Assembly (NCBI GenBank): GCA_947632505.1
Contig: CANRPN010000010.1
Coordinates: 1 to 34,137 of the forward strand
Length of the DNA stretch: 34,137 bases
Direction: 5' to 3'
DNA from: an uncultured Clostridia bacterium
Lineage (GTDB): Bacteria; Bacillota; Clostridia; Christensenellales; Borkfalkiaceae
Shown here: piece after piece, positions 1 through 8,921 of the stretch
Layout: every line of letters starts with the position of its first letter
How positions within the stretch are numbered: position 1 is the stretch's first letter
The notes under the pieces: model-generated
What the model saw: only the letters and a program-made list of their open reading frames with translations
The model's database searches: none
Told to the model about the DNA's origin: nothing
Translations under genes and position numbers: made by a program

Positions 1-3000
1 ATGGTCGATTTTGTTCATTTACATCTGCATACCGAGTACAGTCTCTTGGACGGCGCCGTCAAGGTGGACGAGCTTGTAGAGCACTGCGAAAAGAACGGCA
101 TTTCCGCTGTGGCGGTGACCGATCACGGCAATATGTACGCCTCTCTTTACTTTGCCGAAGAGTGCAAAAAGCGGGGGATAAAGTACATCATCGGCTGCGA
201 GTTTTATGTGGTTGACGACATGAAGGTCAAAAACAGCCAACATGCCGACCACCTCATTCTGCTCGCCAAAAATAAGGCGGGCTACGTCAACCTTGTGCAA
301 CTCGATTCCGCCGCCTTCGTCGACGGCTTCTACTACCGTCCGCGCATCGACTATCAAATGCTCAAAGAGCACTCCGAAGGGGTGATCTGTCTCACCGCCT
401 GTCTTGCGGGGCGGCTCTCCCGTCTCTTGATGGCGGGCGATTACGACGGGGCCAAACGGTTTGTGCTCTCCATGCGGGACATTTACGGCGAGGATTTTTA
501 CATAGAGATACAAGATCACGGCATTCCCGAACAGAGGGAAATTTTGCCGCTCATGGTGCGGCTCTCGGAGGAGACGGGCATTCCGCTCGTCGCCACCAAC
601 GACGTGCACTATCTCCACAAAGAGGATTGGGAGATGCAGGACGTCCTCATGTGCATTCAGATGAAAAAGACCCTCGACGACCCCTCGCGCATGAAGATGG
701 AGACGCACGAATTTTACATGAAGTCGGGGGACGAAATGGCGGCGCTCTTTCCCACGCTGCCGCAGGCGATCGCCAATACCCGTGTCATAGCGGACAAAGT
801 GTCCGATACCGATACGCCCTTCAACCTGAAAGCCAACGGAACGCCCGTCTACGACAAGTCGCTCATCCCGCTCTATACGGCCGACGACGGCACGCCCTCT
901 CCCGAATTTTTGACGCGGCTCACCTGGGAACGGCTCCCGAGCCGCTATCCCGTCATCACCGACGAGATCAAACAGCGGGTGGAATACGAGCTTTCCATCA
1001 TCATCAAGATGGGCTTTGCCGATTACTTTCTCATCGTTTGGGACTATATAAATTGGTCGCGCGAGCACGACATTCCCGTTGGCCCCGGCCGAGGCTCCGG
1101 CGTGGGGAGCATTGTGGCATATGCGATCGGCATCACCAACGTCGACCCCCTCAGATACGATTTGCTCTTTGAGCGCTTCTTGAACCCCGACCGCGTCTCC
1201 ATGCCCGACTTCGACGTCGATTTTTGCACCGAGCGCAGAGGGGAAACGATCGAGTATGTGCGGCAGCGGTATCATCCCGAGAATGTGGCGCAGATCGTCA
1301 CCTTCGGGACGCTCGCCTCCCGCGCCGTCATCAAGGACGTGGGACGGGTCATGCGGGTGCCTTATTCGGAGACCGACCGCGTCACCAAGCTCATGGACGG
1401 AAAATCGACGATCCGCGAGCTCTTGGGGCTTGACATAGAAAAGTGCAGGCGGAAGGTCGCAGACACGGAGGGCGATGAAGATAAACACGGTGAGGCACTC
1501 AAAAAGCTCGCAGAACAGGAAGGAAAGCGCAATCCCGAATTTATTGAGATTTACGAGACCGACGAAAACCTGAAACGGGTCATCGACATGGGGCTTAAAT
1601 TGGAGGGGATGCCCCGCAACACGTCGATGCATGCGGCGGGCGTTGTCATTTGCCGTAAACGCATCGCCGATAACGTCCCGCTATCCCGCAACGACGAGGA
1701 CATCACCACCCAATTCGATATGAAAGAGGTGGAGTCCATCGGCATGCTCAAAATGGACTTTTTGGCGCTTACCACCCTCACGGACATTAAAAAAACGCTC
1801 GACTACATCTATGAGGACTATGGAAAGAAGATAGAATTTGACCAAAACTGCGACGACGCGGGAGCTTATGCCCTCATCTGCGAGGGGGACACGGACGCCG
1901 TGTTCCAGCTTGAACAAGGGGGGATGAAGCGGTTCATGAAACAGCTCCAACCCAACTGTCTCGAAGATCTGATCGCGGGTATTTCGCTCTACCGTCCGGG
2001 GCCGATGGACTTTATTCCCGCCTATCTGAAAAACAGAAACGACCCCGCGGGCATCACCTATCTCACGCCTCTGCTCAAACCCATCCTCGAAAAGACTTAC
2101 GGCGTCATCATCTACCAGGAGCAGGTCATGCAGATCTTCCAAAATCTCGCGGGCTATTCTCTGGGACAGGCCGACCTCGTGCGCCGCGCCATGGCAAAGA
2201 AACATCTCTCCGAACTCATGGCGCAGAAGGACAAGTTCATCTACGGCGACGTGGACAAGGAGGTGGGCAAGGACAAGGACGGGAACCCTGTTTACGGCAA
2301 TATCACGGGCTGCGTTGCGCACGGCATCTCCCCCGAAATCGCCGCTGAGCTCTTCGGACAGATGGAGAGCTTTGCAAGCTATGCTTTCAACAAATCCCAT
2401 GCGGCGGCATATGCCGTCGTGGCTTACCAGACGGCCTTCCTGAAAAAATATTACCCCAAGGAATTTCTCGCGGGCGTCCTCAACAACCGTATCACCAAGA
2501 TCGATGAAATTGCCAAATACATCGTGTACATGAAGGAGAAGAACATCGCGGTGTATCCGCCCGATGTCAACAAATCCAAGGCGTACTTTTCGGTGGAAGG
2601 CAAGGGCGTGCGGTTCGGGTTGTGTGCGCTGCGCGGCGTTGGGATCGGCGCCATGGAGGAGGTCATCTCCGAGCGCAACCAAAAGGGCGCATTTCGGGAT
2701 TTTTCCGATTTCCTTATGCGCTGCACCAAGTTTGTCAATAAACGTATGGTGGAGGCTTTGATCAACGGCGGCGCGTTTGATTCCTTCGGCAAATATCGCT
2801 CGCAGTACAGCGCCGTCTATGAGGATCTCATGAAGCGTATTGCGGGCATGGACAAGCAGAAGGGGGGCGCGCAGATGTCTCTCTTCGGTGACATCATTGA
2901 AGAAAAGGCGCCCGAGGTCCAATATCCCGATCTTCCCGAGTGGCAGTCCTCAGAGCTTCTTTCCCGTGAAAAAGATATTTTGGGCGTGTACGTCAGCGGA

Positions 3001-3615
3001 CATCCTTTTCAACCCTTTGCGAAACATTTTGCGAATTGTTCCTTCCACTGCGGTATGCTTGCGGATTTCGAAGAGGACGAGGAAACGGGGGACAGGGTCT
3101 ATCATCAGATCAAAAACGGCCAGCCTGCGACGATGGGCGGATTGATCTCCGGCATCAAGAAAATCAACACCAAGGGCGGCGCCGTCATGGCATTCGTCAC
3201 GGTGGAGGACCTCTACGGCAGCATAGACTGTCTTGCCTTTCCAAAAATCTACGAGAAAGCGCGCGGATTTTTGCGGCAAGACGTCGTTGTGAAGATCGCG
3301 GGCAAACTCAGTATCGACCCCGATAAGCTGCCTGTGATCGTGCTCGATTCGATCGAGGAGTTCCATGGGGAGGCGGAGGCGCGCCCCGCGCCCGTGCAAC
3401 CGCAGCAGGAGGGACAGGTGCTTTGGCTGGATGCGCGCGGGTTGACGGAGGAGGACTTCGAGGAACTCTTGGAGATCCTCACGGGCTATGCGGGAAACAC
3501 GGTAACGAAAATTCTGCATGGCGGAAAGCGGTTCGAGTACAGCGTCAATGTCTCGCGTGCTTTTCTTGCGGAAATCAGGACTTTTTTGCCCGAGAGTGGC
3601 ATAAAACTTTTATAA
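1..3615 (+). CDS. dnaE: DNA polymerase III alpha subunit (DnaE type)
   Basis: 1204 aa ORF. N-terminal PHP motif VHLHLHTEYSLLDGAV, polymerase motifs GPGRGSGVGSIVAYAIGIT and MPDFDVDFC, YRPGPMDFIPAYLKNR, C-terminal OB-like segment. The start lies at the first base of the window, so upstream context is not visible. Confidence 0.97.
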   Translation: MVDFVHLHLHTEYSLLDGAVKVDELVEHCEKNGISAVAVTDHGNMYASLYFAEECKKRGIKYIIGCEFYVVDDMKVKNSQHADHLILLAKNKAGYVNLVQLDSAAFVDGFYYRPRIDYQMLKEHSEGVICLTACLAGRLSRLLMAGDYDGAKRFVLSMRDIYGEDFYIEIQDHGIPEQREILPLMVRLSEETGIPLVATNDVHYLHKEDWEMQDVLMCIQMKKTLDDPSRMKMETHEFYMKSGDEMAALFPTLPQAIANTRVIADKVSDTDTPFNLKANGTPVYDKSLIPLYTADDGTPSPEFLTRLTWERLPSRYPVITDEIKQRVEYELSIIIKMGFADYFLIVWDYINWSREHDIPVGPGRGSGVGSIVAYAIGITNVDPLRYDLLFERFLNPDRVSMPDFDVDFCTERRGETIEYVRQRYHPENVAQIVTFGTLASRAVIKDVGRVMRVPYSETDRVTKLMDGKSTIRELLGLDIEKCRRKVADTEGDEDKHGEALKKLAEQEGKRNPEFIEIYETDENLKRVIDMGLKLEGMPRNTSMHAAGVVICRKRIADNVPLSRNDEDITTQFDMKEVESIGMLKMDFLALTTLTDIKKTLDYIYEDYGKKIEFDQNCDDAGAYALICEGDTDAVFQLEQGGMKRFMKQLQPNCLEDLIAGISLYRPGPMDFIPAYLKNRNDPAGITYLTPLLKPILEKTYGVIIYQEQVMQIFQNLAGYSLGQADLVRRAMAKKHLSELMAQKDKFIYGDVDKEVGKDKDGNPVYGNITGCVAHGISPEIAAELFGQMESFASYAFNKSHAAAYAVVAYQTAFLKKYYPKEFLAGVLNNRITKIDEIAKYIVYMKEKNIAVYPPDVNKSKAYFSVEGKGVRFGLCALRGVGIGAMEEVISERNQKGAFRDFSDFLMRCTKFVNKRMVEALINGGAFDSFGKYRSQYSAVYEDLMKRIAGMDKQKGGAQMSLFGDIIEEKAPEVQYPDLPEWQSSELLSREKDILGVYVSGHPFQPFAKHFANCSFHCGMLADFEEDEETGDRVYHQIKNGQPATMGGLISGIKKINTKGGAVMAFVTVEDLYGSIDCLAFPKIYEKARGFLRQDVVVKIAGKLSIDPDKLPVIVLDSIEEFHGEAEARPAPVQPQQEGQVLWLDARGLTEEDFEELLEILTGYAGNTVTKILHGGKRFEYSVNVSRAFLAEIRTFLPESGIKLL

Positions 3616-3633
3616 AAAAAAGCGCCAAACCAC

Positions 3634-3661
3634 TTGATTTTCCGTTTTTTTCTGTTATAAT
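3634..3661 (+). promoter_or_regulatory. Sigma70/SigA-type promoter for pfkA (TTGATT-16 bp-TATAAT)
   Basis: TTGATT at 3634-3639 and TATAAT at 3656-3661, followed by a GAGGA ribosome-binding site and ATG 3694. Confidence 0.7.
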
Positions 3662-3693
3662 GTAGCATGTGGACACAGAGGAGGATAGATGAT

Positions 3694-4656
3694 ATGAGGA
3701 GAATCGGACTTTTGACGAGCGGCGGGGATTCCCCCGGCATGAACGCGGCCATCCGTGCGGTCGTCAGAACGGCGATCTATTACGGCATGGAGGTCTATGG
3801 CATCGAGCGCGGCTATGCGGGGCTCATCGAGGACACGATGATGCCCATGGAAATGCGTTCGGTCTCGGACATTGTACAGCGCGGCGGCACGAAGCTGAGA
3901 ACGGCGAGATGTCTCGAAATGCTCACGGTGGAAGGGCAAAAGCAGGCGGTCGCTACCCTTGAAAAGAGGGGGATCGAGGGCCTTGTCGTCATCGGCGGCG
4001 ACGGCAGTTTCCGTGGCGCGAAATGCCTCACCGAGAATTACGGCATTCCCACGATCGGCATTCCCGGGACGATCGATAACGACCTCGAATATACCGACTA
4101 TACGCTCGGCTTCGATACGGCGGTGAATACCTGTAACGATGTCATCAACAAACTTCGCGACACGATGAACAGCCACGAGCGCATCTCGGTCGTGGAAGTC
4201 ATGGGGCGGCACTGCGGCGACATTGCGCTCTATGTCGGTATCACGTCGGGCGCGGAGATCATCGTGGTCCCCGAGATCGCCTATGACATGGACGACATTG
4301 TCATGCGGATCAACCGTTCGCGGGCAAACGGAAAGCACTCCAACATCATTGTGGTCGCGGAGGGCGCTTGCAGTGCGGACGAATTTGCCAAAAAGCTGCA
4401 AGAGGTCACAACGTACAGCGTGCGTTCCACGACGATCGGGCACATCCAGCGCGGCGGCTCTCCTTCGATGGCGGACAGAATGCTCGCGGCGCAGTTCGGC
4501 AACAAGGCGGTGCGCCTGCTCAAAGACGGCATCGGCAACCGCGTAGTCGGCATTCATAAAAATGAGATCATCGACATGGACATTATCGAAGCGGTCTCCA
4601 TGAAAAAGAAATTCAACTATGAACTCTATGAGACTTTGCAAATGATCTCGATGTAA
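3694..4656 (+). CDS. pfkA: ATP-dependent 6-phosphofructokinase
   Basis: MRRIGLLTSGGDSPGMNAAIRAVVR, GGDGSFRGA, GIPGTIDNDLEYTDYTLGFDTA, EVMGRHCGDIAL. The GGDGS motif indicates the ATP-type enzyme. ATG at 3694 with upstream RBS is preferred to the longer ORF at 3667. Confidence 0.95.
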   Translation: MRRIGLLTSGGDSPGMNAAIRAVVRTAIYYGMEVYGIERGYAGLIEDTMMPMEMRSVSDIVQRGGTKLRTARCLEMLTVEGQKQAVATLEKRGIEGLVVIGGDGSFRGAKCLTENYGIPTIGIPGTIDNDLEYTDYTLGFDTAVNTCNDVINKLRDTMNSHERISVVEVMGRHCGDIALYVGITSGAEIIVVPEIAYDMDDIVMRINRSRANGKHSNIIVVAEGACSADEFAKKLQEVTTYSVRSTTIGHIQRGGSPSMADRMLAAQFGNKAVRLLKDGIGNRVVGIHKNEIIDMDIIEAVSMKKKFNYELYETLQMISM

Positions 4657-4679
4657 GGAAGGGGAATCTTTTACGAAAG

Positions 4680-4704
4680 AAGAGCCTTTGCGGCTCTTTT
4701 TTTG
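4680..4704 (+). terminator. Rho-independent terminator downstream of pfkA
   Basis: AAGAGCC-TTTGC-GGCTCTT stem followed by a T run. Confidence 0.85.
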
Positions 4705-4706
4705 TG

Positions 4707-4740
4707 CCGCCCGCCCCGCGCATATGCGCGGGGCGGGCGG
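4707..4740. repeat. Perfect 34-bp GC-rich palindrome
   Basis: CCGCCCGCCCCGCGCATATGCGCGGGGCGGGCGG is its own reverse complement. It follows the pfkA terminator and has no T run. Confidence 0.9.
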
Positions 4741-4806
4741 GAAGCGAGCAAAAAAGTTCTGAAAGTGAATTATTTCAAAAAGATAAAAAATATTTCCGAG
4801 AACCTA

Positions 4807-4835
4807 TTGAAATTGTAACAAAAAAGTATTATAAT
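4807..4835 (+). promoter_or_regulatory. Promoter for the PfkB-family kinase gene (TTGAAA-17-TATAAT)
   Basis: TTGAAA at 4807-4812 and TATAAT at 4830-4835, spacer 17 bp. Confidence 0.8.
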
Positions 4836-4906
4836 GGAAAAGCCGAATGAAATCGGCTTCGGCGTGTGCGGTACGAAGTAGGAGACCGCCGCGCGGGGGG
4901 AAAAGA

Positions 4907-5830
4907 ATGATTTTAACAGTCTGCATGAGCCCGAGCATCGACGTCACCATCGAATTGGACGCGCTCAACGTGGGGAAAGTGAACATTGTCAGGAACAAAA
5001 CGCTCTCCTTCACGGGCAAGGCGATCAACGTCGCGATCGGGGTTGCGCGCTTGGGCGCCGAGGCGCACACCACGGGCTTCATGTACAACGAAAACCGCGC
5101 CATGTTCGAGCACGCGCTCGATATCGAGGGGGTGCCCTTTACCTTCGTTTGGAACAGCGGTCGGGTCCGCGAAAATTACAAGTGTATCGACAAGAAGAGT
5201 ATGCTCACCGAGATCAACGACATCGGCGGACAGGTAGGGAACGAAAAACTCATAGAACTTTTACAGATGATCCGCAATCTCTCCGCCCGAGCGGAAGTCA
5301 CCGTCATCTCCGGCAGCCTGCCGCGCGGCGTGGATGCAAGCTACTACCGCGAACTCTTCCGCGCGGTCGATCCCCGTTCCAAAAAGATCGTCGACACCGA
5401 GGGCGAGCGTCTGTTTTCGGCGCTGGAAGCGGAGGTCGATCTCGTAAAACCCAATCTCGAAGAGTTGGAAGAGACCTTGGGCAGAGAGTTCAAGGATAAG
5501 GCGGATATGCTTGCGGGTTGCTATGAGCTGCTCGACCGCGGCGCCAAGTGTGTTTTGCTCTCTTTGGGCAAACACGGCGCAGTGATTACGGACGGCATCA
5601 AGAACTATTATTGCAAGAGCATCAATGTGGCGGTCAACTCCACGGTGGGCGCGGGAGACGGCATGGTGGCCGCCGCTGCGGTCAGAATGAAAGAGGGCGC
5701 GGATCTTGTTGAGATCTTGCGCGCAGGCGTTGCGGCGGGTACCGCTACGGTGACGACATTCGGCACCATTTCCTTTACGAAAAACAAATACGAAGAGATC
5801 TATCACAGCGTAAACGTTACGGAGTTCTGA
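4907..5830 (+). CDS. PfkB-family hexose/sugar-phosphate kinase (1-phosphofructokinase-like)
   Basis: MILTVCMSPSIDVTIELDALNVGKVN, TGKAINVAIGVARLGAEA, ISGSLPRGV, KPNLEELEETLGRE, C-terminal STVGAGDGMVAAA. Start chosen at ATG 4907 after a GGGGGG-rich RBS. Confidence 0.85.
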   Translation: MILTVCMSPSIDVTIELDALNVGKVNIVRNKTLSFTGKAINVAIGVARLGAEAHTTGFMYNENRAMFEHALDIEGVPFTFVWNSGRVRENYKCIDKKSMLTEINDIGGQVGNEKLIELLQMIRNLSARAEVTVISGSLPRGVDASYYRELFRAVDPRSKKIVDTEGERLFSALEAEVDLVKPNLEELEETLGREFKDKADMLAGCYELLDRGAKCVLLSLGKHGAVITDGIKNYYCKSINVAVNSTVGAGDGMVAAAAVRMKEGADLVEILRAGVAAGTATVTTFGTISFTKNKYEEIYHSVNVTEF

Positions 5831-5831
5831 A

Positions 5832-6497
5832 ATGCTTGAAATGTCGGTATTACGTTCGGATAAAGAGGTAGAAGCCATCATGAGGATGTCCGAGCGTACG
5901 ATCGAGGCGCTCGGCTATACCGAGCATTCGCGCAGGCATTCCTCTATTGTCAGCAAGTGGTCGGGAGAGCTTCTCCGCGCGCTCGGCAAGGAGGAAGATC
6001 GGGTCCGTCTCGCGGAGATCGCGGGATATTTGCACGACATCGGAAACTGCATCAACCGTCAGGACCACGCCATGAGCGGCGCGGTCCTCGCTTACTCCAT
6101 CGTTACGCGGCTGGGGCTCACGCACGAGCAGGCCGCGGAGGTCATGGCGGCGATCGGCAATCACGACGAGCAGTTTGGTCTGCCCGTCTCGGACATCTCC
6201 GCCGCGCTCATTTTAGCGGACAAGGCGGACGTACACAAGAGCCGTGTCAAGAAGAATATCGAGAATGTATTGCACGCCAATATCCATGACCGCGTGAATC
6301 TCGCTGCCGAGCGCTCCTATCTGGAAGCGGACAGGGAACGGGCGACGATCACGCTGTTCATCGAGATCGATACGGCGATTTGCTCCGTGATGGACTATTT
6401 TGAAATTTACTTTGCGCGCATGCGTCTTTGCCGCCGCGCCGCAGAATTTTTGGGGTGTAAATTTTCCCTTGTCATCAACGGAACGAGCCTGGTTTAG
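5832..6497 (+). CDS. HD-domain phosphohydrolase-like protein
   Basis: HSRRHSSIVSKWSGELLRALG ... EIAGYLHDIGNCINRQDHAMSGA ... AAIGNHDEQFG: HD motif and flanking histidines. Confidence 0.8.
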   Translation: MLEMSVLRSDKEVEAIMRMSERTIEALGYTEHSRRHSSIVSKWSGELLRALGKEEDRVRLAEIAGYLHDIGNCINRQDHAMSGAVLAYSIVTRLGLTHEQAAEVMAAIGNHDEQFGLPVSDISAALILADKADVHKSRVKKNIENVLHANIHDRVNLAAERSYLEADRERATITLFIEIDTAICSVMDYFEIYFARMRLCRRAAEFLGCKFSLVINGTSLV

Positions 6498-6586
6498 AGC
6501 GCCGTGCGCACGTCTCTCGCCTTTCCCGTCCGTGAAAAAACGGCGCACTTTGTTTCACATTAAAAAAATTGAAAACAGAAAAAAAA

Positions 6587-6602
6587 CCACAAGATATAGT
6601 GG
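6587..6602. promoter_or_regulatory. Candidate NrdR box 1
   Basis: CCACAAGATATAGTGG matches the recalled NrdR consensus ACACWATATATWGTGT at 13 of 16 positions by eye. Confidence 0.7.
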
Positions 6603-6617
6603 CAAACAAAAAAATTT

Positions 6618-6633
6618 TTCCAAAATCTTGTGT
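6618..6633. promoter_or_regulatory. Candidate NrdR box 2
   Basis: TTCCAAAATCTTGTGT matches at 11 of 16 positions and starts exactly 31 bp after box 1. Confidence 0.55.
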
Positions 6634-6640
6634 CAAACGC

Positions 6641-6669
6641 TTGACTTATTTTTCAATATGTAGTATGAT
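6641..6669 (+). promoter_or_regulatory. nrdDG promoter (TTGACT-17-TATGAT)
   Basis: TTGACT at 6641-6646 and TATGAT at 6664-6669, spacer 17 bp. Confidence 0.8.
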
Positions 6670-6698
6670 AAAAACGTTCCCCTTGCGGGAACGTTTTT
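6670..6698 (+). promoter_or_regulatory. Terminator-like hairpin at the 5' end of the nrdD leader
   Basis: AAAAACGTTCCC-CTTGC-GGGAACGTTTTT: perfect 12-bp stem with T-rich 3' arm, between the -10 and the nrdD RBS. Confidence 0.75.
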
Positions 6699-6721
6699 CA
6701 CCTGAAAGAGAGGGAGTAGGT

Positions 6722-8890
6722 ATGAAGATCATCAAGAGAAACGGTGCGGAAGAAGCATTCGACGAGGCAAAAGTTATCAGCGCCGTACGCAAAGCCAACA
6801 ATGAAGTTAGCGCGGACAACCGTCTTTCGGAGGCGCAGATCCGGCTTATCGCCGACAAAGTAACGGCGCTTTCGAACGACCTCAACCGCGCAGTCAGCGT
6901 GGAAGAAGTGCAGGACTTCGTCGAGAACCAGATCATGGACCAAAAGGCGTTTGCCGTGGCGCGCAAGTACATCACCTATCGCTACACGCGCGCGCTTATT
7001 CGCCGTTCCAACACCACCGACGGACAGATCCTCAGCCTCATCGAGTGCAACAATGAAGAGGTCAAGCAGGAAAATTCCAACAAGAACCCGACGGTCAATT
7101 CCGTGCAGCGCGATTACATGGCGGGCGAAGTCAGCAAGGACATCACGCGCCGCATTCTTCTCCCGCGCGACATTGTGGAAGCGCACGACGAAGGCATCAT
7201 CCACTTCCACGACGCCGACTATTTTGCCCAGCACATGCACAACTGCGACCTCGTCAACCTCGAAGACATGTTGCAGAACGGTACGGTCATCTCGGGAACG
7301 TTTATCGAGAAGCCGCATTCCTTCTCCACGGCCTGCAACATCGCGACGCAGATCATCGCGCAGGTCGCCTCCAACCAATACGGCGGACAGTCGATCTCTC
7401 TCACCCATCTCGCTCCCTTTGTCGAAGTCAGCCGTCAGAAGATCCGCGCTGCGGTCCGCGAGGAACTTGCGGATGTCGGCGTCATGGAGGATACCGTCAA
7501 TAAAATTGCCGAAAAGCGGCTTTTGGAAGAGATCAAGAAGGGGATCCAGACCATTCAATATCAAGTTGTCACCCTGCTCACCACCAACGGACAGGCCCCC
7601 TTTGTCACCGTGTTCATGTATCTCGGCGAGGCGAGAAACGAGCGCGAACGCGCCGACCTTGCTTTGATCATCGAGGAAACTTTGAATCAGCGGATCCAAG
7701 GCGTCAAGAATGAGGCCGGCGTTTGGGTCACCCCCGCTTTCCCCAAGCTCATCTATGTGCTCGAAGAGGACAATGTTCGGGAGGGGAGCCGCTATTGGTA
7801 CCTCACCGAACTTGCGGCAAAGTGTACCGCAAAGCGCATGGTGCCCGACTACATCTCCGAGAAGAAGATGCTCGAATACAAGATCGACAAGAACGGCGAA
7901 GGCCACTGTTACACTTGCATGGGCTGCCGCTCCTTCCTCACGCCCTATGTGGACGAAAACGGCAAGCCGAAGTACTACGGCAGATTCAACCAAGGCGTTG
8001 TCACGATCAACCTGCCCGATGTTGCGCTCTCCTCGGGCGGCGACATGGAAAAATTCTGGAAGATCTTCGACGCGCGGTTGGAGCTTTGCCACCGCGCCCT
8101 GATGGAGCGTCATAACCGTTTGAAGGGTACGCTTTCGGATGCTGCGCCCATTTTGTGGCAGTATGGTGCGCTCGCCCGTCTCAAAAAGGGTGAAACGATC
8201 GATAAATTGCTCTATGGCGGCTATTCCACGATCTCCCTCGGCTATGCGGGGCTTTATGAGTGCACCAAGTATATGACGGGCAAGTCTCATACCGATCCCG
8301 AAGCGAAGCCGTTTGCGCTCTCCGTGATGCAGCACATGAACGACAAGTGCAAGGAGTGGAAGAAGCTGCACAACATCGATTTCTCTCTCTATGGGACCCC
8401 GCTTGAAAGTACGACCTATAAGTTTGCCAAGGCGCTTCAAAAACGGTTCGGCATCATCGAGGGTGTGACTGATAAGAGCTACATCACGAACAGTTACCAT
8501 GTGCACGTCACCGAGGAGATAGACGCGTTCACCAAACTCAAATTCGAGAGCGAATTTCAGCAGCTTTCGCCCGGCGGCGCCATTTCCTATGTCGAAGTGC
8601 CCAACATGCAGGACAATATTCCCGCGGTGCTGTCGGTCATGCAGTATATTTACGACAACATCATGTATGCCGAGCTCAATACGAAGAGCGATTATTGTCA
8701 GGTTTGCGGATACGATGGCGAGATCCAAATTGTGGAAGAGGACGGAAAGCTCCTTTGGGAGTGCCCGCACTGCCACAACCGCGACCAGAGCAAGATGAAC
8801 GTTGCTCGCCGCACCTGCGGATACATCGGCACCCAATATTGGAATCAAGGCCGTACGCAGGAGATCAAAGACCGCGTGCTGCACCTTTAA
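6722..8890 (+). CDS. nrdD: Anaerobic (class III) ribonucleoside-triphosphate reductase
   Basis: ATP-cone start MKIIKRNGAEEAFDEAKVISAVRKAN, zinc site YCQVCGYDG...CPHCHNRD, glycyl radical region RRTCGYIGTQYWNQGRTQEIKDRVLHL. ATG 6722 with RBS. Confidence 0.96.
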   Translation: MKIIKRNGAEEAFDEAKVISAVRKANNEVSADNRLSEAQIRLIADKVTALSNDLNRAVSVEEVQDFVENQIMDQKAFAVARKYITYRYTRALIRRSNTTDGQILSLIECNNEEVKQENSNKNPTVNSVQRDYMAGEVSKDITRRILLPRDIVEAHDEGIIHFHDADYFAQHMHNCDLVNLEDMLQNGTVISGTFIEKPHSFSTACNIATQIIAQVASNQYGGQSISLTHLAPFVEVSRQKIRAAVREELADVGVMEDTVNKIAEKRLLEEIKKGIQTIQYQVVTLLTTNGQAPFVTVFMYLGEARNERERADLALIIEETLNQRIQGVKNEAGVWVTPAFPKLIYVLEEDNVREGSRYWYLTELAAKCTAKRMVPDYISEKKMLEYKIDKNGEGHCYTCMGCRSFLTPYVDENGKPKYYGRFNQGVVTINLPDVALSSGGDMEKFWKIFDARLELCHRALMERHNRLKGTLSDAAPILWQYGALARLKKGETIDKLLYGGYSTISLGYAGLYECTKYMTGKSHTDPEAKPFALSVMQHMNDKCKEWKKLHNIDFSLYGTPLESTTYKFAKALQKRFGIIEGVTDKSYITNSYHVHVTEEIDAFTKLKFESEFQQLSPGGAISYVEVPNMQDNIPAVLSVMQYIYDNIMYAELNTKSDYCQVCGYDGEIQIVEEDGKLLWECPHCHNRDQSKMNVARRTCGYIGTQYWNQGRTQEIKDRVLHL

Positions 8891-8921
8891 CAGCAAGGGG
8901 CATGCAGAATACCACTTGACT

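Noticed and set aside
19-1632. 537-aa minus-strand ORF opposite dnaE
   Set aside because: Shadow ORF of dnaE with no domain signal.
6569-6721. N-terminal extension of the nrdD ORF
   Set aside because: Covers NrdR-like boxes, promoter and leader hairpin; the ATP-cone starts at ATG 6722 with an RBS.
6698-8896. 732-aa minus-strand ORF opposite nrdD
   Set aside because: Shadow ORF of nrdD; composition is that of antisense translation and no motif is present.
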